From: Paludibacteraceae bacterium
Lineage (GTDB): Bacteria; Bacteroidota; Bacteroidia; Bacteroidales; Paludibacteraceae
DNA: 64,000 nucleotides
NCBI GenBank assembly: GCA_017479885.1
Contig: JAFVBR010000017.1
Location: 1 to 64,000 of the forward strand
Direction: 5' to 3'
The stretch's first letter is position 1. Each line of letters opens with the position of its first letter. The translations under genes were made by a program, and so were the position numbers. This document shows, one piece after another, positions 6,637 to 14,524 of the stretch. Below the pieces are notes generated by a model. It searched no databases. It had not been told where the DNA came from and saw nothing but the letters and a program-made list of their open reading frames with translations.

Positions 6637-7893
6637 ATGAACATATTAAGACCGCAATATATGCATCAGCTGATTGATGCAAGGGAAAACGGATTGATAA
6701 AAATCGTTTCCGGCATCCGTCGTGTCGGAAAATCGTATCTGCTCAAGACGCTGTTCCGCTCCTATCTGTTGGAACAGGGCGTTGCAGCCGACCGTATCCT
6801 TTTAATTGATATGGAGGGCAGGCAAAATCGTGCGTTTCGCAATCCGGACTACTTGCTTGATTGGATTGACAACAAAATACAGGATAACAGCACATACTAT
6901 ATCATCATTGATGAAGTGCAGCGCGTGGACGATTTTGTGGATATGCTCGGCTCATTGGCTATAAAAGAAAATGCAGATGTGTATGTTACAGGAAGCAATT
7001 CGCATTTCCTCAGTTCGGATATTGCGACAGAATTTCGCGGACGCAGTGAAGAAATACATGTATATCCGCTTTCCTTTGAGGAGTTTATGTCAGCATATCA
7101 AGGCGACAAGGAGGACGCATGGCAGGAGTACTACACCTACGGCGGTCTGCCTAAAATCTTATCTATCAAAGGCGAGGACAAAAAAGCCGCCTATCTTCAA
7201 AATCTGTATCGCACCGTATATCTGAAAGATATTTACGAACGCCATGACATAGAAAACAAAGCCGAATTTGAAGAGTTGGTGCGCGTTTTAGCGTCAAGTA
7301 TCGGAAGTCCCGTTAATGCGCTGAATCTGTCCAATACTTTCAAATCTGTGAAGCGGATACAGAACTTGACTGACAAAACAATTTCCACCTATATCGAATA
7401 TCTCAAAGATGCATTCCTGATAGAAAATGCCGAGCGTTATGACATCAAAGGACGCAAATATATCGGCTCACTGTCTAAATACTATTTCAAGGATTGCGGA
7501 CTAAGGAATGCGGTACTTTCATTCCGTCAAACCGAAGGAAATCATTTGATGGAAAATGTGCTGTACAACGAAATGCGGCAACGCGGCTTCAGCGTGGATG
7601 TCGGGAATGTTGGAATTCGTGTCCGAAATGAAAACGGCACACAACAGCGCGTTACACTTGAAGTGGACTTTGTATGCAACAAGGCTTCCCAACGCTATTA
7701 TATCCAGTCGGCTTGGCGTATGCCCGATGAGGAGAAAATGCAGCAGGAACAACGTTCGTTGAGCCTGATAGATGATGACTTCCGCAAGATCATAGTGGTA
7801 GGCGAACGCCTTAAACTTCAACGCAACGAAAGAGGTATAGTTACCGTGGGAATATACGATTTTTTGCTTGACCGCCAAACTTTAGACCGATGA
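6637..7893 (+). CDS. AAA_14/DUF4143-type ATPase
   Basis: This 418-residue protein has a Walker A GIRRVGKS (residues 26-33), a Walker B IIIDEVQR, a TGSNSHFLSS sensor-like stretch, a winged-helix-like middle (NLTDKTISTYIEYLKDAFLI) and a DUF4143 C-terminal domain with LEVDFVCN. It belongs to the same broad family as the 5102 gene but is clearly a different branch, with SGIRR rather than KGVRQ and a different middle region. Its stop overlaps the res start by 4 bp (ATGA), so the two are probably translated together. That coupling suggests it works with, or is regulated alongside, the type III helicase-nuclease. Its biochemical role is unknown. Confidence 0.75.
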   Translation: MNILRPQYMHQLIDARENGLIKIVSGIRRVGKSYLLKTLFRSYLLEQGVAADRILLIDMEGRQNRAFRNPDYLLDWIDNKIQDNSTYYIIIDEVQRVDDFVDMLGSLAIKENADVYVTGSNSHFLSSDIATEFRGRSEEIHVYPLSFEEFMSAYQGDKEDAWQEYYTYGGLPKILSIKGEDKKAAYLQNLYRTVYLKDIYERHDIENKAEFEELVRVLASSIGSPVNALNLSNTFKSVKRIQNLTDKTISTYIEYLKDAFLIENAERYDIKGRKYIGSLSKYYFKDCGLRNAVLSFRQTEGNHLMENVLYNEMRQRGFSVDVGNVGIRVRNENGTQQRVTLEVDFVCNKASQRYYIQSAWRMPDEEKMQQEQRSLSLIDDDFRKIIVVGERLKLQRNERGIVTVGIYDFLLDRQTLDR

Positions 7894-10800
7894 AACTGCA
7901 ATTCAAGAAACAACAATATCAGCAGGACGCTGTGGAAAGCACCATTCAGGTGTTCAGCGGACAGCCCAACCAAGGCTTGCAAGAGTACGTCCTTGACCAA
8001 GGCAAGTATTACCTTGTAACTTCCGATGGAAAACGAGTGGAAGATAATCGTATCTTACACGAAGAATCGGGCTACTCCAACCAAGAGGTTAAACTATCTG
8101 ACCACCAACTGCTTGATAATTTGCAGACTATTCAAGCTGCAAATAACATCAATATATCTTCGGCATTGAGCAACAACCTTGGTCGTATCGCCCTTGATAT
8201 AGAGATGGAAACCGGAACAGGTAAGACATACGTCTATATCAAGACGATGTTTGAACTCAACAAACTCTATGGTTGGTCAAAATTCATCGTCGTCGTACCG
8301 AGCATAGCCATCCGTGAGGGGGTGAAGAAATCGTTTGAGATTACCGAGGACCATTTCATGGAGGAGTATGGCAAGAAAGCCCGCTACTTTATATACAACT
8401 CCGATAATCTCACGCAGATTGAGACGTTCTCCACCTCCAACGACATCTCCGTAATGATTATCAATACGCAGGCTTTTGCTTCCTCGCTCAAAGAGGGAGC
8501 AAATAATAAAGCTGCACGTATCATCTACAGCAAGCGCGATGATTTCGGCTCACGCCGTCCTATTGACGTGATTAGTGCCAACCGCCCAATCATCATCATG
8601 GACGAGCCGCAGAAGATGGGAGGTGCTGCCACGCAAGCCGCGCTCAAGCAGTTCAAGCCATTGTTCACGCTCAACTATTCTGCTACGCACAAGGATGTTC
8701 ACAATCCCGTTTATGTACTTGACGCTTTGGACGCATACAAGCAGAAACTTGTCAAGAAAATTGAGGTTATAGGCTTTGAACTGAAAAACATACAGGGACA
8801 GAACCGCTATCTGTTCTTGGAGAATATAGTCCTTTCCAAGAACCAGCCGCCTATGGCTCGCCTTGAATATGAATATCAGTTGAGCGGTGGAGCCATCAAA
8901 CGCCAAACTGCCAATTTCAAGCAAGGAGATGATTTGTATTATCGTTCCAATCAGTTGAACGAGTACCGGAACTGCCGCATACAGGAGATTTTGCCGCTCC
9001 GCAATATGATTGTGCTTTCCGATGGAACGGAACTGCACATCGGCGAAGCTATGGGCAATGTCACTGCAGAGCACAAGGCTCGCATTCAGATCCGCGAGAC
9101 TATTCTCGCTCACTTGCGCAAAGAGATGGTGAACTTCCACAAGGGCATAAAGACACTATCTTTATTCTTCCTCGATGAAGTCAAGAACTACCGTCTCTAT
9201 GATGAGGACGGCAATCAGTTGCTTGGTATATACGGAAAGATATTCGAAGAAGAATACAAGAATATCTATAGCGATTTTCGCGAGTTGAATGACCCTGACT
9301 ATAGTTCCTACCTTGCAGAGATTTCTCCTGCAGCCACTCATGCCGGATATTTCTCAATAGACGGCAAAGGTCGTGCTGTCAATAGCCACCTTGCAGCGCG
9401 TGAAGACATATCTGATGATATTTCCGCTTACGACCTTATCCTTAAAAACAAAGAACGGCTGTTGAGTTTCAACGAGCCGGTGCGCTTCATATTCTCACAC
9501 TCAGCTCTGCGTGAGGGATGGGATAACCCCAATGTGTTCCAAATATGCTCACTCCGCCAGTCCAACAGTGCCACACAAAAACGCCAAGAAGTTGGTCGTG
9601 GCTTACGCCTTTGCGTGAACAGCGCAGGTATTCGCCAAGATTTGGAAAGCCTCGGAGAGAATAGCGTGCAAAATATCAATAAGCTGACGGTTATTGCCAG
9701 TGAGGGATATGCCGATTTCGTTGGAGCACTCCAAACTGAAATCCGGGATAACCTATACGACCGTCCCAAGAAAGCAACGCCCAAATTCTTCGAGGGAAAG
9801 AATGTCAAGATTGCCGGTCAGGAAAAGCCGTACAAGATTACGGAGGCGGATGCAAACTCTATCTTCCTGCATCTTGCAATGAACGGCTATATTACCCCCC
9901 AAGGCGAGGTACAAGAAAAATTCCGCAAAGATCTCGCAGCAGACTCTCTTCCGACGTTGCCGGATAACCTCGCACCGCTCACAGATGTCGTTTATAAGTT
10001 GGTACAGAGTATCTTCGACCCGACCGCTCTTGATGGCATGATTGAAAACGGCAATAAGCCTACCGTCAGCAACAACTTGAACGACAATGCCAAGAAACGC
10101 GAGTGGCTGGAGCTGTGGAATAAAATTAACCACAAATATGCCTACACGGTATCTTTCGACTCCGAGCAACTGATAGAAAAGAGTGTTACATATATTGACG
10201 CGAAACTGCAAGTCAGTGAGCTATCTTACAGAAAAACGGTTGGTGAGCAGAAAGGCGGCATTGACATTGAAACTACCGGTACAGGCGAAAATATCGTCAA
10301 GGTTAAAGTAGTTACAAGTGTTAAGTATGACCTTATCGGTCAGATTGCAAAAGTCACTATGCTCACGCGCAAGACAGTCGCTACCATTCTTTCAAAGATA
10401 CGCCCGCAGAAGTTCTCGATGTACCAACTCAATCCGGAAGAGTTTATCTCATCCGTTATCAAACTTATCAACGAGCAGAAAGCCACTATGATTGTAGAGC
10501 ATATCCGCTACAATCAAGTGGAGGGCAGTTATGATACGAGTATCTTCACGGAGGAGAAACATCAAGACTACAGCAAGGCATATACGGCGCAAAAGAGCAT
10601 ACAGGATTATGTATTCACGGACGGATATGCCGGGGATGGTCAGAGCGTAGAGCGGAAACTGGCGGAGGCACTCGACCACGCCGCTGAAGTTGTTGTGTAC
10701 GCAAAGTTGCCCAAAGGCTTCCACATTCCGACACCTGTCGGCAATTATTCCCCGGACTGGGCAATCGCTTTCAAAGAGGGCACTGTGCAACACGTCTATT

Positions 10801-10970
10801 TCATTGCGGAGACGAAAGGTACACTTGATTCTTTGCAACTCAAACCAATTGAGCAAGCAAAGATTCGTTGCGCTGAAAAGTTATTCAACAACCTCCCTGC
10901 CAACATCAACATTCATTACGCAGCTGTCAAAGACTTTGACACCCTGCTCAAAGCCGTAAACGGAGAATAA
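7890..10970 (+). CDS. Type III restriction enzyme Res subunit (helicase-endonuclease)
   Basis: The 1026-residue protein has the full type III Res architecture. An SF2 helicase core carries Walker A ETGTGKT (residues 107-113), motif II DEPQ (238-241) and motif VI QEVGRGLR (566-573). A C-terminal endonuclease domain has Pro955-Asp956 and Glu974-Thr975-Lys976 of a PD...ExK site. The enzyme uses ATP hydrolysis to move from Mod-bound sites and cut DNA when two sites are in the right orientation. It needs Mod for recognition, and the neighbouring mod is truncated, so it is either idle or served by a Mod encoded elsewhere. The start overlaps the ATPase stop, and a zinc-finger gene begins 1 bp after its end. 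Confidence 0.9.
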   Translation: MKLQFKKQQYQQDAVESTIQVFSGQPNQGLQEYVLDQGKYYLVTSDGKRVEDNRILHEESGYSNQEVKLSDHQLLDNLQTIQAANNINISSALSNNLGRIALDIEMETGTGKTYVYIKTMFELNKLYGWSKFIVVVPSIAIREGVKKSFEITEDHFMEEYGKKARYFIYNSDNLTQIETFSTSNDISVMIINTQAFASSLKEGANNKAARIIYSKRDDFGSRRPIDVISANRPIIIMDEPQKMGGAATQAALKQFKPLFTLNYSATHKDVHNPVYVLDALDAYKQKLVKKIEVIGFELKNIQGQNRYLFLENIVLSKNQPPMARLEYEYQLSGGAIKRQTANFKQGDDLYYRSNQLNEYRNCRIQEILPLRNMIVLSDGTELHIGEAMGNVTAEHKARIQIRETILAHLRKEMVNFHKGIKTLSLFFLDEVKNYRLYDEDGNQLLGIYGKIFEEEYKNIYSDFRELNDPDYSSYLAEISPAATHAGYFSIDGKGRAVNSHLAAREDISDDISAYDLILKNKERLLSFNEPVRFIFSHSALREGWDNPNVFQICSLRQSNSATQKRQEVGRGLRLCVNSAGIRQDLESLGENSVQNINKLTVIASEGYADFVGALQTEIRDNLYDRPKKATPKFFEGKNVKIAGQEKPYKITEADANSIFLHLAMNGYITPQGEVQEKFRKDLAADSLPTLPDNLAPLTDVVYKLVQSIFDPTALDGMIENGNKPTVSNNLNDNAKKREWLELWNKINHKYAYTVSFDSEQLIEKSVTYIDAKLQVSELSYRKTVGEQKGGIDIETTGTGENIVKVKVVTSVKYDLIGQIAKVTMLTRKTVATILSKIRPQKFSMYQLNPEEFISSVIKLINEQKATMIVEHIRYNQVEGSYDTSIFTEEKHQDYSKAYTAQKSIQDYVFTDGYAGDGQSVERKLAEALDHAAEVVVYAKLPKGFHIPTPVGNYSPDWAIAFKEGTVQHVYFIAETKGTLDSLQLKPIEQAKIRCAEKLFNNLPANINIHYAAVKDFDTLLKAVNGE

Positions 10971-10971
10971 T

Positions 10972-11484
10972 ATGTGGATTTGTAAATGTGATGGTTGTGG
11001 TATTAGTGTGCCACCTACAGCGGAAGCTGTACTGGCACACTATGAAAGATATCATTTCTCCGACTATGCGAATAATAGACATCTTATGCAAAAGATACCA
11101 AAGGCTTTTGTAAAAGATGTTAGTGCTTCAGACATCGTCACATCTCGCACTACAAATCGTGGAACTTCAACTCCAAAGCAACCTAAAGTACAAGCCCCTG
11201 ATATTATCAAAAGACGACAAGCTAATCTCCACACAATAGTGGACTACATTGAAGAAAAGGAAGTGATTTGGACTTATCGGGAAGATCATCCATTTACATG
11301 TGCAGGCTGCAAGCGACAACTAAAAAACGGTAAGCGCATAAAAAAGTCTCGACTTGATTTTATAGATGTTTGTTACGATTGTTATAATGCCGCAGTCGCA
11401 TATAGGAAAGAGCATAGTCCTCGAAAACTAAAAATAGAGTATTATCCGGAAAACGGATTGAATAAATACAGAAAGCGTATTTAG
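10972..11484 (+). CDS. Small protein with two zinc-binding modules, last gene of the res operon
   Basis: I do not recognise a named family. The 170-residue protein opens with a C2H2-like finger (Cys6, Cys9, His23, His28). A basic, Ser/Thr-rich linker follows (~45-80), and then a second cluster of the C-x2-C...C-x2-C type (Cys110, Cys113, Cys134, Cys137). The C-terminus is Lys/Arg-rich. It begins one base after the res stop codon, so it is almost certainly co-transcribed. The zinc fingers and basic charge suggest nucleic-acid binding. It could help target or restrain Res, or be an unrelated cargo gene. Confidence 0.6.
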   Translation: MWICKCDGCGISVPPTAEAVLAHYERYHFSDYANNRHLMQKIPKAFVKDVSASDIVTSRTTNRGTSTPKQPKVQAPDIIKRRQANLHTIVDYIEEKEVIWTYREDHPFTCAGCKRQLKNGKRIKKSRLDFIDVCYDCYNAAVAYRKEHSPRKLKIEYYPENGLNKYRKRI

Positions 11485-11510
11485 TCCTTGTCTTTTCCCG
11501 ACACTGGTTA

Positions 11511-11575
11511 GTGCCATACCTTTGCACTCAGAATGAAAAACAAACAACAACCTATTTACCCCCGCCGTTTATACT
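11511..11575 (+). repeat. Diverged promoter-leader repeat, copy 1
   Basis: TACCTTTGCACTCA (11517 on) is followed by a leader containing AACAACCTATTTAC. A similar block lies at 12285-12345. Both look like Bacteroidales promoters with the same leader, now leading to broken genes. Confidence 0.55.
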
Positions 11576-11773
11576 GACAAGACAAAATAACTTTTTAATC
11601 ATCCTGATAGTTCATTTATAAGTGAGAAGTATTGAGTAAAAATGAGCAAAAAAATATAGAAAAACTTGCTTTTTGACTAATCGATTATGACATCGTTTCT
11701 GTTATATAAGTAGAGAGGGATAGCCAGACGGAAGAACGAATTGAAACATAGAAAGATAAGAATAACAACATAT

Positions 11774-12239
11774 ATGGCTAAATTTAAAGTATTCATAAGC
11801 AGTGTCTCACGCCGGTCACATCGAGAAATACGGAACAGGTATAACAGAGAATATCCGTAAGATGCAAGAAGCACATCTGCTGGCACCGGATATAGACCTT
11901 AGTGCGGAATTTGTTACTACGATATGGCGTGATAATGGTGCAACTTTAGCAGAAAATGTGGCAACTTCACCATTAGCCGAAAACAAACATATTATCGATG
12001 GTATTGTTGCTCAAAAGGTAAAAGCTAAGATGACAGCAGAGGAGTTAATTGCATGTATTGTTGAGGCTTGAATTGTAGAACATTCTGTGGATGAATTAGG
12101 ATCCCTTTTAAACAAAGCTCCAAAACACCTGCGTGACAGATTTATCCCTCGATTAGTGGCAGATGGTATTCTTCTTCCGACAAAACCTCGCCACACTCCG
12201 GGACAAACATACATTACTAATCCGAAATATAAAAAATAA
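11774..12239 (+). pseudogene. Internally deleted DUF4062 / AlbA-HATPase-like gene
   Basis: The frame starting at ATG 11774 reads MAKFKVFISSV, the signature N-terminus of DUF4062 proteins, and then shifts. From 11802 a different frame reads SHAGHIEKYGTGI..., the C-terminal part of ATPase-like (HATPase_c_4/AlbA_2) proteins that I recall being fused to DUF4062 in Bacteroides. An in-frame TGA at 12069-12071 breaks this frame, but similarity continues after it as a winged-helix-like tail (HLRDRFIPRLVADGILLP) to TAA at 12239. So at least two lesions are present: a large deletion with frameshift at about 11804, and a nonsense codon. About 11 N-terminal and 145 C-terminal codons remain. Confidence 0.7.
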
Positions 12240-12284
12240 CATAGATTGTGACGAAAAAACTTTCTGCCCATCCTGATATGAGTG

Positions 12285-12345
12285 AGAATGTATCTTTGCA
12301 CTCAATTATAAAACGAATAACAACCTATATTCGCCGATTACACTT
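12285..12345 (+). repeat. Diverged promoter-leader repeat, copy 2
   Basis: TATCTTTGCACTCA (12291 on) is followed by AACAACCTATATTCGCCG. This parallels the block at 11511-11575 in order and spacing. No gene follows directly. Confidence 0.55.
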
Positions 12346-12571
12346 ACAAACGAAGTTCCCGTATCTGACCTAAGAAGTCCCAGAGCAGTAACAAACACAT
12401 TTTATATAAAGCAGTAAGAGCATTTTATTTCAAACATTTCCCGCTAAAACCCACCCAAACCACCATAAACCTGCAACGCCAATTCAAAATATAGTATCGT
12501 TGCACTCGGGAAATAGCAACAATTCTATCCAGAAAGATAACAATTTAGCATATAATATTCAACAATACACT

Positions 12572-12649
12572 ATGCCACGGAAAAGGACATCAAAAGATAT
12601 AACAATCCGCTCGTCTGCGGCGGAGTATCTAACTTCCATAGTTATCTAA
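12572..12649 (+). pseudogene. 25-codon 5' stub, possibly of a RhuM-like gene
   Basis: The peptide MPRKRTSKDITIRSSAAEYL, followed by TSIVI and a stop, resembles the N-terminus of RhuM-type proteins of Bacteroidales (the IRSSAAEYLT stretch) as I remember them. Nothing recognisable follows in any frame. Too short for certainty. Confidence 0.3.
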
Positions 12650-12735
12650 CTTTCATAAGCATCGAACATTCATAATTAACAAATTTTCATAAGCATCGAA
12701 CTTTTATAATCATCTAACTTTCATAATATAACCAA
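12628..12735. repeat. Interspersed AT-rich short repeats
   Basis: TTCATAAGCATCGAAC occurs twice and ATCTAACTTTCATA-like units three times in about 110 bp. They lie directly upstream of bcp and could obscure or modulate its promoter, as no clear TAnnTTTG is seen there. Confidence 0.6.
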
Positions 12736-12750
12736 AAACATAGAATAATT

Positions 12751-13197
12751 ATGCTACAGATTGGAGACAGAATGCCGCAGTTTGCTGTGGAGAATCAGGA
12801 CGGGGTGGTCGTAAGCGACAAAGACCTTATCGGTAAGCTGACAGTGATTTATGTTTATCCAAAGGACTCAACACCCGGATGCACTGCCGAGGCGTGCAAC
12901 ATAAGGGATAATTATCATTCGTTTCTTGCACGCGGCTATCAGGTGTATGGATTGAGCAAGGACTCGCCTGCGTCACATCAAAAATTTATTGCCAAATATG
13001 ATTTGCCGTTCCCGCTGCTTTCTGACCCATCCACTGAACTGCTGCAGGCACTCGGAGCCTACGGAGAAAAGAAAATGTATGGCAAAGTGACAATGGGTAC
13101 GTTGCGCAAGACCTTTGTCTTTTCGGCTGATGGTACGCTTGAGCGCATCATCGAGAAAGTGGATACAAAGAACCACACCGAGCAGTTGTTGGGATAG
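12751..13197 (+). CDS. bcp: Thioredoxin-dependent peroxiredoxin of the Bcp/PrxQ class
   Basis: The 148-residue protein reduces hydrogen peroxide and alkyl hydroperoxides with electrons from thioredoxin. The peroxidatic cysteine is Cys44 in the signature DSTPGC, and Cys49 five residues on (TAEAC) is the resolving cysteine of the atypical two-Cys mechanism. The thioredoxin fold runs over the whole length, which is normal for Bcp. It is a stand-alone cytoplasmic gene. The DNA upstream is repeat-rich and the gene downstream is separated by 116 bp. The assignment is secure. Substrate preference cannot be read from sequence. Confidence 0.92.
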   Translation: MLQIGDRMPQFAVENQDGVVVSDKDLIGKLTVIYVYPKDSTPGCTAEACNIRDNYHSFLARGYQVYGLSKDSPASHQKFIAKYDLPFPLLSDPSTELLQALGAYGEKKMYGKVTMGTLRKTFVFSADGTLERIIEKVDTKNHTEQLLG

Positions 13198-13313
13198 CAA
13201 GTGCTAACACACGGATAGAAGGCTGTCGGCTGACAATGACGACAAGTTCACATGTAATTAACCAAGAAAAATTCAATAAACGAGTAAAATTCTATAAATT
13301 TATTTATACAATT

Positions 13314-13607
13314 ATGAAATCAGTATTTATCGTATTCAACCAAGCCAACACGGAGCGTGTGGAGTACATGCTCGATATGTTGGAAATCAAAGGTTTCACC
13401 TTTTTTGAGCAGGTGCAGGGTCGCGGCACCAACACGGGTGAACCGCGTCGCGGCACGCACACATGGCCCGAGATGAACTCGGCAATCATCACCATTGTCG
13501 ATGACGACAAGGTCTTCTCCCTGTTGCAAGCCGTCCGCCAGCTCGATGCCCGCAACCCCGAAGTAGGCGTCCGCGCCTTCGTCTGGAACGTCGAGCAAAC
13601 AGTGTAA
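13314..13607 (+). CDS. PII-like small regulatory protein
   Basis: The 97-residue protein MKSVFIVFNQANTERVEYML... has the alternating beta-alpha-beta pattern of the PII/CutA-like ferredoxin fold and resembles PII-family proteins annotated in Bacteroidales. The canonical PII T-loop uridylylation Tyr is not evident; the loop instead carries GRGTNTGEPRRGTH. It is therefore likely a PII-like sensor that binds a small ligand or metal rather than a classical GlnB. I start it at ATG 13314; an upstream in-frame ATG at 13236 would add a low-complexity leader unlike the family. It is followed by an intrinsic terminator and stands alone. Confidence 0.55.
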   Translation: MKSVFIVFNQANTERVEYMLDMLEIKGFTFFEQVQGRGTNTGEPRRGTHTWPEMNSAIITIVDDDKVFSLLQAVRQLDARNPEVGVRAFVWNVEQTV

Positions 13608-13695
13608 TAACAATTGCCCTCACCTACAGGGTATTATCGGCATAACATAACAAGCATATAACTACGAATTTTCAATCGCAGCGTCTGTACAAATT

Positions 13696-13731
13696 AAAGG
13701 CTGCCCTCAAAGGTAGCCTTTGTTTGTTTTT
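13696..13731 (+). terminator. Intrinsic terminator after the PII-like gene
   Basis: Arms at 13696-13705 and 13712-13721 form a 10-bp stem with one G.U pair and a 6-nt loop, followed by GTTTGTTTTT. Confidence 0.8.
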
Positions 13732-13770
13732 GCGCACCAGCTCTTCAAAATACACATATGAAAGAAATAT

Positions 13771-13801
13771 TTTGCAATCTGCAAAAATTGTAGTAACTTT
13801 G
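13771..13801 (+). promoter_or_regulatory. Promoter of the FKBP gene pair
   Basis: TTTG at 13771-13774 and TAACTTTG at 13794-13801 are 19 bp apart. The first FKBP ATG is at 13897, leaving a ~90-nt leader. Confidence 0.7.
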
Positions 13802-13896
13802 CACCCTGCCGAGAATGGCGTATTAAGAAGTTTGACTTTCAAGTCGTAAGCAAAAAACCAGACACTTACAACAAAGCACAACAAACAATATCATAT

Positions 13897-14481
13897 ATGG
13901 ACAAAATTAGTTATGCATTAGGACTCAGCCTCGGGCAAAACCTGCTTGGAAGCGGAGTAAAAGAACTTAATTATCAGGATTTGGCAATAGGCATAAAGGA
14001 TGTACTCGAAGCCAAACAACCCAAAATAACCTATCAGGAAGCACAACAGATTCTCAACCGTTTCTTTACCGAACTTGAGCAGGAGACAGCCAAGGTGGAG
14101 AAAGAACGCGGGCAGAAGTTCCTTGAAGAGAACCTGAAGCGCGCCGAAGTGAAGAGCACTGCGAGCGGATTGCAATACGAAGTACTGAGCGCAACCATCG
14201 GTCAGAAACCCAAGGCTACCGACCGAGTGAAGGTGCACTACGAAGGCACTCTCATCGACGGCACAGTGTTCGACAGCAGCTACCGTCGCGGAGAACCGAT
14301 CACTTTCTCTCTCAACCAAGTGATAAAAGGCTGGACCGAAGGACTCCAGCTCATGTCTGTCGGCTCGAAATACAAACTCTATATCCCATACCAACTCGGC
14401 TATGGGGAGCAGGGCGCCGGAGCGCAGATTCCTCCGTATTCAACACTCATTTTCACTGTAGAACTCTTAGGAATAGAATAA
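13897..14481 (+). CDS. FKBP-type peptidyl-prolyl cis-trans isomerase (no signal peptide)
   Basis: This 194-residue enzyme catalyses cis-trans isomerisation of X-Pro bonds. An N-terminal helical dimerisation domain (~1-90, beginning DKISYALGLSLGQNL) precedes an FKBP domain with the usual [25 protein letters not shown] and LGYGEQGAGAQIPPYSTLIF blocks. No signal peptide is present, so a cytoplasmic location is likely, unlike the lipoprotein paralogue downstream. The two genes share a promoter region and a 43-bp gap, and their FKBP domains are closely similar, which points to local duplication. The architecture is like FklB/Mip. Confidence 0.9.
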   Translation: MDKISYALGLSLGQNLLGSGVKELNYQDLAIGIKDVLEAKQPKITYQEAQQILNRFFTELEQETAKVEKERGQKFLEENLKRAEVKSTASGLQYEVLSATIGQKPKATDRVKVHYEGTLIDGTVFDSSYRRGEPITFSLNQVIKGWTEGLQLMSVGSKYKLYIPYQLGYGEQGAGAQIPPYSTLIFTVELLGIE

Positions 14482-14524
14482 GAGTCAATGTATCTGACAA
14501 TCATTAAAAACTACTTAATAAACA

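Larger units (their letters stand above)
12240..12750. other. 511-bp gene-poor region with promoter-like repeats and a gene stub
   Basis: It holds a second promoter-leader block (12285-12345), a third TTGCACTCG-like copy near 12494, a 25-codon stub at 12572-12649 and AT-rich short repeats at about 12628-12735. No complete gene is present. It reads as decayed accessory DNA between the restriction locus and bcp. Confidence 0.5.
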
